From: Gallionellales bacterium CG03_land_8_20_14_0_80_55_15 | GTDB taxonomy: Bacteria; Pseudomonadota; Gammaproteobacteria; Burkholderiales; Gallionellaceae | Assembly: GCA_002780675.1 (NCBI GenBank) | Contig: PEUR01000219.1 | Coordinates: 1 to 7,381, forward strand | DNA: 7,381 nucleotides | Direction: 5' to 3' | Shown here: piece by piece, positions 1-7,002 of the stretch | Layout: every line of letters starts with the position of its first letter | How positions within the stretch are numbered: the first letter of the stretch is position 1 | Position numbers and translations under genes: made by a program | Notes under the pieces: model-generated | What the model was told of the DNA's origin: nothing | The model's input: only the letters and a program-made list of their open reading frames with translations | The model's database searches: none

Positions 1-1050
1 CCACAAGATTTTTCTGCGCTGACAGGCGTTCTTGCCCCGTCCCTGCGCCTGTCTTCCCCCGCCCCGTTGCAGACTGACTACGCCGGGATGGCGCGCGCCC
101 TCGACGCGATTCCTGATGCGGCGATGGTCCGGGTTGCCGGTCCGGCAGTGTCGGTTGGCAGGCTGGGCAACAAGATTGCCGAGGCGACGGGGGCAAATAC
201 CCTCGCGGTCATTTATCCCGACATCGGTGAGCCTTATCGCAGCGTATTCGCGCAAATTGTCAGCGGCATAGATGACAAGAGCCGTGGCCGTGTCAGCCAT
301 TTTGCGGTGGGGGCAAACGCGGATGTCGGCGAGTTGAATAACACCCTGCGCCGCCAGGATACGCGGGTGGTGATCGCGCTGGGCAGGCAGGGCGCAAAAG
401 TCGCCTCCGCGCTGGATGGCAGTATTCGCGTGGTGGTGGGTGGGGTGTTGATGGGGCAGGAAAACAAAGCGCGTAATTTGCAGGTCAACGTTCTGTCGCC
501 GGATCCTGCGTTGCTGTTTCGCCGTCTGAAGGACTTGATGCCCGGCGTAAGCCGCATATTCGCTGTGTACGACCCGCGCCAGAATACCTGGATGATGCGT
601 CTGGCGAGAGAGGCCGCGCGTGCCCAGGGGCTGGAATTCGCGGCCTTTGAGGCGCAGGACCTGCGCAGCGCGACGAATGCTTATCGCAAAATACTGGGCG
701 ACGCAAACAGTAGCCGGGATGCGTTGTGGTTACCCCAGGATTCCACTACGGTAGAAGAAGGAACGATCTTGCCGATGGTATTGCAGGCTTCATGGGATCG
801 TAATCTGGCGGTATTTTCCAGCAGCTTCGGACATGTAAAACGTGGCGCGCTGTTTTCGCTGTATCCCGACAATGTCGAATTGGGTCGCCAGCTTGCCGGA
901 TATGCACTCGGCTTGCAGGCTGGAAACAAGCCACCTGGCATGTTGCCTTTGCGCGCGGTGTTGATGGCCGTCAACCTGCGCATGGCCAGGCATCTCGATG
1001 CCAATATCAGCCGTCCGCAAAATTTTGACATGACGTTCCCCGCGCCCTGA
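1..1050 (+). CDS. ABC-type periplasmic substrate-binding protein (ABC_sub_bind/COG2984-like), 5' truncated
   Basis: Probable periplasmic solute-binding protein of the ABC_sub_bind (PF04392, COG2984) type; the ligand cannot be told from sequence. The reading frame is open from base 1 and gives 349 in-window residues before TGA at 1048-1050. A TTG at 67 could serve as a start, but no signal peptide follows it and the frame continues upstream, so the true start is most likely left of the window. Family-like features are the Rossmann-type strand TLAVIYPDIGEPYRSVF near residue 67, VVIALGRQGAKVA near 122, a second lobe starting near LMPGVSRIFAVYD, and the late segment ALFSLYPDNVELGRQLAGYA, where the 'YPD...LG' pattern is typical. 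It lies 12 bases upstream of a GGDEF-EAL sensor gene, almost certainly in one transcript. No permease or ATPase partner is visible, so a sensory rather than transport role is plausible (inference). Family assignment is fairly secure; function is not. Confidence 0.8.
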   Translation, partial: PQDFSALTGVLAPSLRLSSPAPLQTDYAGMARALDAIPDAAMVRVAGPAVSVGRLGNKIAEATGANTLAVIYPDIGEPYRSVFAQIVSGIDDKSRGRVSHFAVGANADVGELNNTLRRQDTRVVIALGRQGAKVASALDGSIRVVVGGVLMGQENKARNLQVNVLSPDPALLFRRLKDLMPGVSRIFAVYDPRQNTWMMRLAREAARAQGLEFAAFEAQDLRSATNAYRKILGDANSSRDALWLPQDSTTVEEGTILPMVLQASWDRNLAVFSSSFGHVKRGALFSLYPDNVELGRQLAGYALGLQAGNKPPGMLPLRAVLMAVNLRMARHLDANISRPQNFDMTFPAP

Positions 1051-1052
1051 GG
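1048..1052 (+). promoter_or_regulatory. Shine-Dalgarno overlapping the upstream stop codon
   Basis: The bases TGAGG contain the stop codon of the binding-protein gene and a GAGG Shine-Dalgarno core 10 bases before ATG 1063. This suggests translational coupling of the two genes and supports ATG 1063 as the start of the GGDEF-EAL protein. The spacing is at the long end of normal. Confidence 0.45.
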
Positions 1053-1062
1053 CGCGACTATC

Positions 1063-3501
1063 ATGAAGAATAAAATAACGGCATTTTTTCAAAGGTTTAC
1101 TTTCCAGCGCCAGATTGGTTTCGCGATTACGCTGGGTATTCTCCTGCTGGCATTGTTTTCTTCCCTGGTTGGCTCGTGGCAGGGCAATAAGCGGGTGCGT
1201 GAAAACCTGATAGACCAGGGGCAACACATCACCGAGAATCTGGCTCGGCAAAGTTCCCTGGCGCTGATTTATGATTCTCCCGACAACGTCGCCGAGGCGG
1301 TGAATGCCACCATGGCTTTCCCGGGCGTGGTCGGTGTCGAAATACGCAACGCCAACGGGCGCGTGTTGTTGACGCGCGGCAAGGCGGAACTTGCCGAAAT
1401 GAATGAACCGCTCAGCAAGGCGTTGCAGGCCGTCACGATGTTGAATACAGAAAACAGTAAGGCCTGGCATTTCGTCGCGCCGGTTTATTCAAAACCAGCC
1501 GAAGCCTCACCGTTCGGCGAAGCTGCAACGCCCGAGTTTCTCGGCAATGTCTCGGTGGTGATGAGCAAGGCGGCGCTGGACAAAATGACTTCTGATATTT
1601 TTGTTTCCAATCTGACCACCTCATTTTCTTTCGCGTTACTGTTTCTGTTGCTGATCCGCATTCTTACCCGCAACATGGCGCGGCCACTCAACCGCTTGTC
1701 ACTCAGCATGGGGCGCGCTCAGCGGGGTGACTTACAGGCGCGCGCCGAACCGGGCGGACCGAAAGACATCGCCGCTCTGGCGCACTCGTTTAACAGCATG
1801 ATGGCGGTACGCGAAGAACACGAAGCAGCCTTGCGTATTGCCGCCATTGCCTTTGAAATCAATGAAGGCATGATGGTGACCGACGAGCATTCGGTGATAA
1901 TGCGGGTCAATCAGGCCTTTACCCGGTTGACCGGCTACCGCGCCGAGGAAGTGATCGGCAGCAATCCGGCGCGGCTTCAGTCCGGTCGTCACGACACTGC
2001 CTTCTATCAAGATATGTGGGATAGCCTGCGGCACAACCATCATTGGCAGGGTGAAATCTGGAACCGGCGTAAAAATGGGGAAATTTTCCCGGCATGGCTG
2101 AACATTTCTGTCGTCATCGGCGCCGATGGAAACATCACTAATTATATTGGTTCGTTTATAGACATCGCCGAACGAAAACAGGCTGAAAATGAAATCCATA
2201 ATCTGGCCTTTTATGACCCGCTAAGCCATCTACCCAACCGGCGCTTGTTGCTCAATAATCTGCAACATGCCATCGCGGTCAGTGCGCGTAACCGCACTGG
2301 CGGCGCACTGTTGTTCCTGGACATGGACAACTTCAAGACGCTGAACGACACCCAGGGTCACAATATTGGCGACTTGCTGCTGATCGAAGTGGCCAAACGC
2401 CTGCGTGACTGTATGCGTGAGGGCGACACCGTGTCGCGTTTCGGCGGGGATGAGTTCGTGCTATTGCTGGAAGGCTTGAACGAGGAAAAAGCATTTGCCG
2501 CGATGCAGGCGCGCGGCGTGGCGGAGAAAATACTCGACGCACTCAGCCAGCCCTACCTCCTCGAAGGAAGGGAATTCCACAGTTCATCGAGCATAGGCAT
2601 TACCTTGTTTGCCAATTACAGCGGAAAACTCGACGAGTTGCTAAAACACGCCGACACGGCCATGTACGAAGCGAAAAAATCCGGTCGCAATACCATGCGT
2701 TTCTTCGACCCTTTAATGCAGCAGGAATTGGAAGTGCGCGCCGAGATGGAAGACGGATTACGGACGGCACTGCGCAAACAGGAATTCCGGCTTTATTACC
2801 AGATGCAGGTCAATTACGCCGGACACATTATCGGTGCCGAGGTGTTGTTACGCTGGATTCATCCGCAACGTGGGCTGATCTCGCCGCTGCAATTTATCCC
2901 GCTGGCGGAAGAAACAGGCCATATTCTGCCGATCGGACGATGGGTGCTGGAAAGCGCCTGCCAGCAAATAAAAGCATGGGAAAACGATCCCGACACCCGC
3001 GACTTGCAGCTTGCCGTCAACGTCAGCGGACGACAATTCCGCCAGACAGATTTTGTCGCACAAGTGATCGAAGTGATCAGGCAAACCGCTATCAACCCGT
3101 TGCGCCTCAAACTGGAAATGACGGAAAGCATCGTCCTGCACAATATTGACGACACCATCGCCAAAATGCTGGCATTGAAACAAGCGGGGGTGCGCTTCTC
3201 CCTGGACGATTTCGGCACGGGTTATTCGTCGCTGTCTTATCTGACCCAGCTGCCGCTCGATCAACTGAAAATTGATCAGTCTTTCGTGCGCAACATAGGC
3301 ACAAAATCTGCCGATGCGGTGATTATTCGCACCATTATCGGTATGTCGAATAATCTCGGCATGGAAGTCATTGCCGAAGGGGTAGAAACAGACGAACAAT
3401 GCGACTTTCTCGCGGAAGCCGGATGTTTGAGCTATCAGGGATACTTGTTCGGCAAACCGATGCCAGTTGAACAATTTGAGGAATCGCTGAAAAAAAACTG
3501 A
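1063..3501 (+). CDS. Membrane-bound c-di-GMP sensor enzyme: CHASE8-like / HAMP / PAS / GGDEF / EAL
   Basis: Inner-membrane bifunctional c-di-GMP enzyme of 812 residues. Order: TM1 about 19-38; periplasmic sensor about 39-183, CHASE8-like (SSLALIYDSPDNVAEAVNA, then a V-x-V-x-I strand and G-R-V-L); TM2 about 184-201; HAMP about 202-253; PAS about 255-370 with the common MMVTD, VNQAFTRLTGY, GEIWNRRKNGE and DIAERK segments; GGDEF about 380-550; EAL about 560-810. The cyclase motif is intact (GGDEF 461-465) and an inhibitory I-site RxxD (R452-D455) sits exactly five residues before it. The phosphodiesterase residues are also present: E593 in an EVL variant of EAL, N653, E685, DDFGTG 715-720, K736, E772 and Q792. 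Both activities therefore look possible, and the net direction cannot be read from sequence. The DPLTGLPNR motif at the GGDEF start reads DPLSHLPNR. Being co-transcribed with a periplasmic binding protein suggests that the liganded protein docks on the periplasmic domain (inference). Confidence 0.93.
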   Translation: MKNKITAFFQRFTFQRQIGFAITLGILLLALFSSLVGSWQGNKRVRENLIDQGQHITENLARQSSLALIYDSPDNVAEAVNATMAFPGVVGVEIRNANGRVLLTRGKAELAEMNEPLSKALQAVTMLNTENSKAWHFVAPVYSKPAEASPFGEAATPEFLGNVSVVMSKAALDKMTSDIFVSNLTTSFSFALLFLLLIRILTRNMARPLNRLSLSMGRAQRGDLQARAEPGGPKDIAALAHSFNSMMAVREEHEAALRIAAIAFEINEGMMVTDEHSVIMRVNQAFTRLTGYRAEEVIGSNPARLQSGRHDTAFYQDMWDSLRHNHHWQGEIWNRRKNGEIFPAWLNISVVIGADGNITNYIGSFIDIAERKQAENEIHNLAFYDPLSHLPNRRLLLNNLQHAIAVSARNRTGGALLFLDMDNFKTLNDTQGHNIGDLLLIEVAKRLRDCMREGDTVSRFGGDEFVLLLEGLNEEKAFAAMQARGVAEKILDALSQPYLLEGREFHSSSSIGITLFANYSGKLDELLKHADTAMYEAKKSGRNTMRFFDPLMQQELEVRAEMEDGLRTALRKQEFRLYYQMQVNYAGHIIGAEVLLRWIHPQRGLISPLQFIPLAEETGHILPIGRWVLESACQQIKAWENDPDTRDLQLAVNVSGRQFRQTDFVAQVIEVIRQTAINPLRLKLEMTESIVLHNIDDTIAKMLALKQAGVRFSLDDFGTGYSSLSYLTQLPLDQLKIDQSFVRNIGTKSADAVIIRTIIGMSNNLGMEVIAEGVETDEQCDFLAEAGCLSYQGYLFGKPMPVEQFEESLKKN

Positions 3502-3519
3502 TGTTGCATCGTTTTTCAG
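3487..3519 (+). terminator. Possible weak (bidirectional) terminator or attenuator over the end of the GGDEF-EAL gene
   Basis: An inverted repeat pairs CTGAAAAA (3487-3494) with TTTTTCAG (3512-3519). Inside, C3498 pairs with G3511 and GATG (3500-3503) with CATC (3507-3510) around a TTG loop, with small bulges. The layout of A-tract, short stem, T-tract resembles a bidirectional intrinsic terminator. The G+C part of the stem is short, so strength is doubtful and read-through into the 62-codon gene is possible. It overlaps the final codons of the upstream gene. Confidence 0.35.
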
Positions 3520-3552
3520 TAATGCCCAGCATCATCTGATCATTTTGTTAAA

Positions 3553-3558
3553 AAGGAG
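3553..3558 (+). promoter_or_regulatory. Strong ribosome binding site for the 62-codon gene
   Basis: AAGGAG lies five bases before ATG 3564. It is the best Shine-Dalgarno I see in the window and the main reason for accepting the short downstream frame as a real gene with this start. Confidence 0.75.
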
Positions 3559-3563
3559 TTGCC

Positions 3564-3752
3564 ATGAAGGAAATGGAACAGATTGAGCTGGAAGCATACC
3601 GCAGTGAAATGACTGCGGATATGAACGATCTGGTTGAAAAATATCGCAGAATTTTCGGTTGGGATATTCCTGAAATTGACCAACGCGCCGCCGACAAGCT
3701 GATTTTTGCTGCCATGCACAAGGCGCTGGATGACATGTCCGCCTTGAAATGA
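3564..3752 (+). CDS. Small hypothetical protein, 62 residues
   Basis: I do not recognise this family. The product is acidic, cytosolic (no signal or membrane segment) and free of cysteine. It has six methionines (1, 4, 16, 20, 51, 58) and one tryptophan. Predicted by eye: a long charged helix about 3-31, a turn around GWDIPEID (32-39) with the only proline, and a second helix about 40-60. That suggests a small helical hairpin that could act as a protein-binding or dimerising adaptor (inference only). AAGGAG five bases before the ATG, and a clean stop 51 bases from the converging copA stop, support expression. It sits 62 bases after the GGDEF-EAL gene on the same strand, so it may be read from that transcript or from its own start in the gap; I see no convincing promoter there. 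Confidence 0.7.
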   Translation: MKEMEQIELEAYRSEMTADMNDLVEKYRRIFGWDIPEIDQRAADKLIFAAMHKALDDMSALK

Positions 3753-3803
3753 CTTGAGCGTCTGTCAGAACACGCGGAAAAAGCCGCATGTAATGAGAGA
3801 TTC

Positions 3804-6092
3804 TCAGCGGATGGTTTTCCAGCGTTTCAACAACAGGGCATTGCTGACGACGGTTACGGAGCTCAAGGCCATTGCTGCACCGGCTATCACCGGGTTGAGC
3901 ATCCCGGCTGCGGCGAGCGGGATGCCCAGCACGTTGTAGGCAAAGGCAAAAAACAAATTTTGGCGAATTTTTCTGAGCGTTGCGCGTGACAGGGAAACTG
4001 CGTCCACCACGCTCAAAAGGTCGCTCTGCATCAAGGTAATGTCGGCGGCTTCGATGGCGATGTCGCTGCCGCTCTTCATGGCGAAGCTGACATCGGCGGC
4101 AGCCAGCGCGGGCGCATCGTTGATGCCGTCGCCCGCCATGCCCACCATTACGTCCCCGATCTTGAACGATTCCACTTGCGCCGCCTTGTCCTGCGGCAAC
4201 ACTTCGGCGCGAAACTCGGTGATACCTGCCTGACGGGCGATAGCTTCTGCGGTGGCCTGGTTGTCGCCGCTGAGCATCACCACGCGTATGCCCAAGTCCG
4301 TCAGTTTTGCTACCGCAGCGCGGCTGCCGGGGCGCAGTTGATCGGCAATCGCAATACAGCCCAACAGCGCGTTCGCGCGTGCGATTACGATCACCGTCTT
4401 GCCTTGCTGCTGCAAGCGCAATATCGCTTGTTCGGCTATCGTCACGCCTTGCTGGCGGGAAAAGGTGGGTGAACCCAGCAAATAATCCCGTCCTTCCATT
4501 TCTGCCCGTAGCCCAAATCCCGGAATTTCCCTGAGGTTGGACGTTTGTTTTAATCCAGATTGCCCCCTCGCCAAAATGCACCCATCCCCACCCAGACCCT
4601 CCCCCTGAAGGGGAGATGGTGCAGCATTTGCCGATGAATCTGCTTTTGCAACTTCTTGATTATTAAAGAATTCAATCAATGATCGCGATAATGGATGAGT
4701 AGAACCTTGCGCCAGAGAAGCCGCTATTTTCAGTAACCCGACTTCACTCACACCTGATACTGGCAAGATGTCAGTGACAACCGGACGGCCTTCAGTCAGC
4801 GTGCCGGTTTTGTCCACTACCAGTACCGAGAGTTGGTGAGCACGTTCCAGCGCGTTGGCATCCTTGATCAAAATACCTGCTTGCGCGGCACGTCCGGTGG
4901 CGACCACCAGCGCGGTTGGCGTGGCCAGTCCCAGCGCACAGGGGCAGGAGATAACCAGCACCGCCACGGCATTGATCAGCGCCGCGCTAAATCCGCTGCC
5001 CATCATCCACCACACCACAAAAGTCAGCAGGGCAATGCTCACGACGGCTGGGACAAACAGGGCGGAAATGCGGTCGGCCAGTTTTTGTATCTCGGCCTTC
5101 GAGCCTTGCGCCTGCTCGACCAGCCGGATGATGGCGGCGAGTTGGGTATGCGAACCCACTGCCAGCGCGCGGCATTTCAGCAGGCTGTGCTGATTGATCG
5201 TGGCGGCATACACCTTGTCATCAGGCTGTTTTTCTTGCGGCAGACTCTCGCCCGTGAGCATGGCTTCATCCACGCTGGATGAACCTGTCAGCACTACGCC
5301 ATCCACCGGCACGCTTTCACCGGGGCGTACCCAAAACACGTCGTCCGCTTGCATCTGTTCGGCCTCAATATCCTGCATCACACCCTCGCGCTCGACATGA
5401 GCCAGCCTGGGTTGCAGGTTGATCAGCGCTTCCAGCGCGCTGGAAGCGCGCCCCTTGGCCCGCGCTTCCAGCAGTTTGCCTAGCAATACCAGGGTAATCA
5501 GCGTGGCACTTGCTTCAAAGTAGATCGGCTGATCCAGATTGAACAGCAAGACTGCGCAACTCATCAAATAGGCGGCACTCGTTCCCAGCGCGACCAGCAC
5601 ATCCATGTTCGCGCCACCGTTCTTCAGACTGCTCCATGCGCCGGAATAAAAACGCCAGCCTATCCAGAATTGCACGGGGGTGGCGAGTAAAAATTGCAGC
5701 CAGCCCGGCAACATGAAATGCTGACCTGTAAACATCAGCAGCATTTCCAACAGCAACGGGGCAGTGAGCAAAGCCGAAATAATGAATTGTCTTTGCTCTT
5801 GGCGCAATGCGGAAGCACGCGCCTGTTTCTCGGCGGCAAAATCGCGCAATGGGTGGGCATCAAAGCCCGCGCCCTGAATGGCTACGATCAGACCGGCAAG
5901 GCTTATCGTGTCAGGGTTATAAGCAATATTTGCCTTTTCGGTGGCGATGCTCACGGAGGCCGCGACTCCCGGCAGTTGATTGAGGACTTTTTCCAGACGT
6001 GCCGAGCAGGAACCGCAGTGCATCCCGGTCACTTGCAGGGTGGTGGTTTGTTGGCGGGGCTTGCTGAAACCGGATTTGCTGGAGTTTTTCAT
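3804..6092 (-). CDS. copA: Cu(+)-exporting P1B-type ATPase (CopA family)
   Basis: Inner-membrane ATPase of 762 residues that exports cytosolic Cu(+) (or Ag(+)). Seen in order: one N-terminal metal-binding HMA domain with GMHCGSC (23-29); paired helices about 102-150; helices about 162-208; actuator TGES (280-283); helices about 341-390 with the transport CPC (383-385); phosphorylation D427 in DKTGT; HP (466-467) and GFG (525-527) in the nucleotide-binding domain; the GDGINDAP hinge (654-661); last two helices with YN (719-720) and MALSS (741-745). CPC, YN and MxxSS together are the established signature of Cu(+) P1B-1 pumps. Unusual: about 30 extra low-complexity residues (about 484-516) between HP and GFG, encoded by a GC-rich palindromic repeat. 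ATG 6092 is the only reasonable in-frame start. It has no clear Shine-Dalgarno and a TATAAT box lies just before it. TauE/SafE and heme-protein genes lie upstream on the same strand. Members of this family also serve cytochrome oxidase maturation, so a CcoI-like role is an alternative. Confidence 0.95.
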   Translation of the reverse strand: MKNSSKSGFSKPRQQTTTLQVTGMHCGSCSARLEKVLNQLPGVAASVSIATEKANIAYNPDTISLAGLIVAIQGAGFDAHPLRDFAAEKQARASALRQEQRQFIISALLTAPLLLEMLLMFTGQHFMLPGWLQFLLATPVQFWIGWRFYSGAWSSLKNGGANMDVLVALGTSAAYLMSCAVLLFNLDQPIYFEASATLITLVLLGKLLEARAKGRASSALEALINLQPRLAHVEREGVMQDIEAEQMQADDVFWVRPGESVPVDGVVLTGSSSVDEAMLTGESLPQEKQPDDKVYAATINQHSLLKCRALAVGSHTQLAAIIRLVEQAQGSKAEIQKLADRISALFVPAVVSIALLTFVVWWMMGSGFSAALINAVAVLVISCPCALGLATPTALVVATGRAAQAGILIKDANALERAHQLSVLVVDKTGTLTEGRPVVTDILPVSGVSEVGLLKIAASLAQGSTHPLSRSLIEFFNNQEVAKADSSANAAPSPLQGEGLGGDGCILARGQSGLKQTSNLREIPGFGLRAEMEGRDYLLGSPTFSRQQGVTIAEQAILRLQQQGKTVIVIARANALLGCIAIADQLRPGSRAAVAKLTDLGIRVVMLSGDNQATAEAIARQAGITEFRAEVLPQDKAAQVESFKIGDVMVGMAGDGINDAPALAAADVSFAMKSGSDIAIEAADITLMQSDLLSVVDAVSLSRATLRKIRQNLFFAFAYNVLGIPLAAAGMLNPVIAGAAMALSSVTVVSNALLLKRWKTIR
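4564..4620. repeat. REP-like/low-complexity palindromic insertion within copA
   Basis: A C-rich block on the plus strand contains a hairpin, CTCCCC (4599-4604), loop CTGAA, GGGGAG (4610-4615), flanked by CCCATCCCCACCC and CCCCCTCGCC tracts. It is read in frame in copA and gives the peptide [13 protein letters not shown] (residues 492-504). Peptides of the form PSPx(x)GEG are the usual translation of GC-rich intergenic palindromes scattered in many proteobacterial genomes (family knowledge). The stretch falls where CopA proteins normally have only a short, variable linker, so it is read as an inserted repeat. The exact ends are uncertain and no second copy lies in this window. Confidence 0.6.
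5426..5449. repeat. Perfect 24-bp palindrome inside copA
   Basis: The half-site GCGCTTCCAGCG (5426-5437) is followed at once by its exact reverse complement (5438-5449), with no spacer and no mismatch. It lies in the copA segment coding for RASSALEAL, between the fourth membrane helix and the actuator domain. It could fold as a hairpin or cruciform, or be a protein site, but it may simply reflect codon choice in an Ala/Ser/Leu/Glu-rich helix. Confidence 0.55.
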
Positions 6093-6098
6093 GCGCCG

Positions 6099-6104
6099 AT
6101 TATA
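6099..6104 (-). promoter_or_regulatory. Candidate copA -10 box next to the start codon
   Basis: On the minus strand a perfect TATAAT lies six bases before ATG 6092 (6093-6098 between). Transcription would start at or within a base or two of the ATG, giving a leaderless or nearly leaderless mRNA, which fits the lack of a Shine-Dalgarno. No good -35 hexamer is present at 16-18 bases (17-base position reads AATCGG), so an activator would be needed if this is real. Alternatively copA is read from the upstream genes. Confidence 0.35.
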
Positions 6105-6121
6105 AGCGTTCTCGGCACTAT

Positions 6122-6139
6122 CCGATTTGCTTGTATCGG
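6122..6139. promoter_or_regulatory. Small dyad upstream of copA (possible operator)
   Basis: CCGAT (6122-6126) and ATCGG (6135-6139) form a 5-bp dyad with an 8-base spacer, covering the expected -35 area of the candidate copA promoter. A further CCGAT (6096-6100) overlaps its -10 box. The motif does not match the CueR/HmrR-type operators that I know. Short arms make chance quite possible. Confidence 0.2.
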
Positions 6140-6149
6140 TTGCCTGGAC

Positions 6150-6189
6150 GGGTTCAGGGCATCATTTTCGGGTTCAGGACATCATTTTG
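6150..6189. repeat. 20-bp tandem direct repeat, two copies
   Basis: Two adjacent 20-base units starting GGGTTCAGG and running through CATCATTTT occupy 6150-6169 and 6170-6189, differing at two positions. The right copy holds the last codons and stop of the TauE/SafE gene (minus strand, ATG ATG TCC TGA); the left copy lies just after the stop. It looks like a local slippage duplication of the gene's 3' end. Confidence 0.8.
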
Positions 6190-6983
6190 TGGAATAGGGC
6201 GAGCGCAACACCGGTGACCAGAATCGCGAAGGTTTGTTGCAGTCGTGCGGCAGGTATGACTTCAACAAACTGTCTGCCCAGCAGCATACCGCCTACCGCC
6301 CCGCCAATGAACAGCAAGGATAGTCTGGACACTTCCAGATGACCCGCCATGAATGCCGTGATAACCGCGCCGCCGGAAATCAGCGTGATGACCATCAAGG
6401 AGGTGGCAACGATGCCATTCATCGAGATATTGCTGCATCTCAACAGGGCAGGCACAACAATAAAACCGCCACCTACGCCGAGCAGTCCGGTCGCCATCCC
6501 GGATATAACACCTATCAGACTGAGTTTGAGAAACGCTTCTACATTCCAGTCTATGCGTCCTGTTTTGGTGTTGATGACGCAAGTTTTGGAACGGCTGGTC
6601 GTTGCTGCCCCTCCGCCCGATGCGCGGCGGGCAGCCGTCAGAAACAAGCGTGCCGCAACGATTAGCATGATGCAGGCGAACAGGCCGATCAACCCGCGTT
6701 CCGGCAGGACGTGCGCCAGACGCTGACCGAACGGAGCGACCAATATTCCCACGGCTGAAATCAACAGGGCGGCGCGGACTCTGACATAGCCCTTCAGTAG
6801 CCCGCCCATCATGCCAGTCGCCGCAGCGCTGGCAACGGTCAGCAGCGCGATGGGGGAGGCTTGAACCATGGTGAACCCCAGCCCCAGGGTCAGGGCTGGC
6901 ACGGCCAGAATTCCGCCACCCGCACCGGTCAGCGCGAGAATCACGCCGACCAGTGCGCCTGAATACAGGGCGACCAAGGTCAT
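6174..6983 (-). CDS. TauE/SafE-family membrane permease (COG0730-like)
   Basis: Polytopic inner-membrane protein of 269 residues, the usual length for the TauE/SafE (PF01925) family, whose characterised members move sulfite, sulfoacetate or other organic anions. The two-fold repeat typical of the family is plain: GAGGGILAVPAL (20-31) in the first helix and GVGGGFIVVPAL (169-180) at the start of the second half. The halves are joined by a polar, probably cytoplasmic stretch at about 118-148 (GGGAATTSRSK and on). By eye there are about eight helices. ATG 6983 starts 19 bases after the stop of the DUF3365 heme-protein gene, indicating one operon; the Shine-Dalgarno is weak. The copper ATPase follows 81 bases downstream. 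The substrate is not predictable. Link to sulfur compounds or to copper/thiol handling is inference from neighbours. The gene's last bases are duplicated in tandem. Confidence 0.88.
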   Translation of the reverse strand: MTLVALYSGALVGVILALTGAGGGILAVPALTLGLGFTMVQASPIALLTVASAAATGMMGGLLKGYVRVRAALLISAVGILVAPFGQRLAHVLPERGLIGLFACIMLIVAARLFLTAARRASGGGAATTSRSKTCVINTKTGRIDWNVEAFLKLSLIGVISGMATGLLGVGGGFIVVPALLRCSNISMNGIVATSLMVITLISGGAVITAFMAGHLEVSRLSLLFIGGAVGGMLLGRQFVEVIPAARLQQTFAILVTGVALALFHKMMS

Positions 6984-7002
6984 ATCAGGCTTATTTCAAG
7001 CG

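Noticed and set aside
67..69. TTG as the start of the binding-protein gene
   Set aside because: The frame is open to base 1, no signal peptide follows the TTG, and an exported protein of this family needs one; the start is most likely upstream of the window.
790..1470. 226-codon minus-strand frame opposite the binding-protein/GGDEF-EAL junction
   Set aside because: It runs antisense to two clear genes, has His/Gln-rich composition without domains and no ribosome binding site that I can see.
3259..3277. Inverted repeat GATCAA/TTGATC in the EAL domain
   Set aside because: It falls in the highly conserved LDQLKIDQSF coding motif and is explained by repeated Asp-Gln codons.
3774..3806. Terminator between the converging genes (GCGG/CCGC at 3774-3787 and TGAGA/TCTCA at 3794-3806)
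   Set aside because: Stems of only four or five pairs and no T-run after either; not enough for an intrinsic terminator.
3532..4581. 349-codon open frame on the minus strand across the copA 3' end and the small gene
   Set aside because: It overlaps the well-supported copA frame on the same strand in another phase and is rich in Arg/Gly/Ser with no recognisable domain; a GC-rich shadow frame.
5694..6197. 167-codon plus-strand frame opposite the copA 5' end and its upstream gap
   Set aside because: Antisense to the CopA metal-binding domain and membrane helices; composition looks like translated complement, with no family resemblance.
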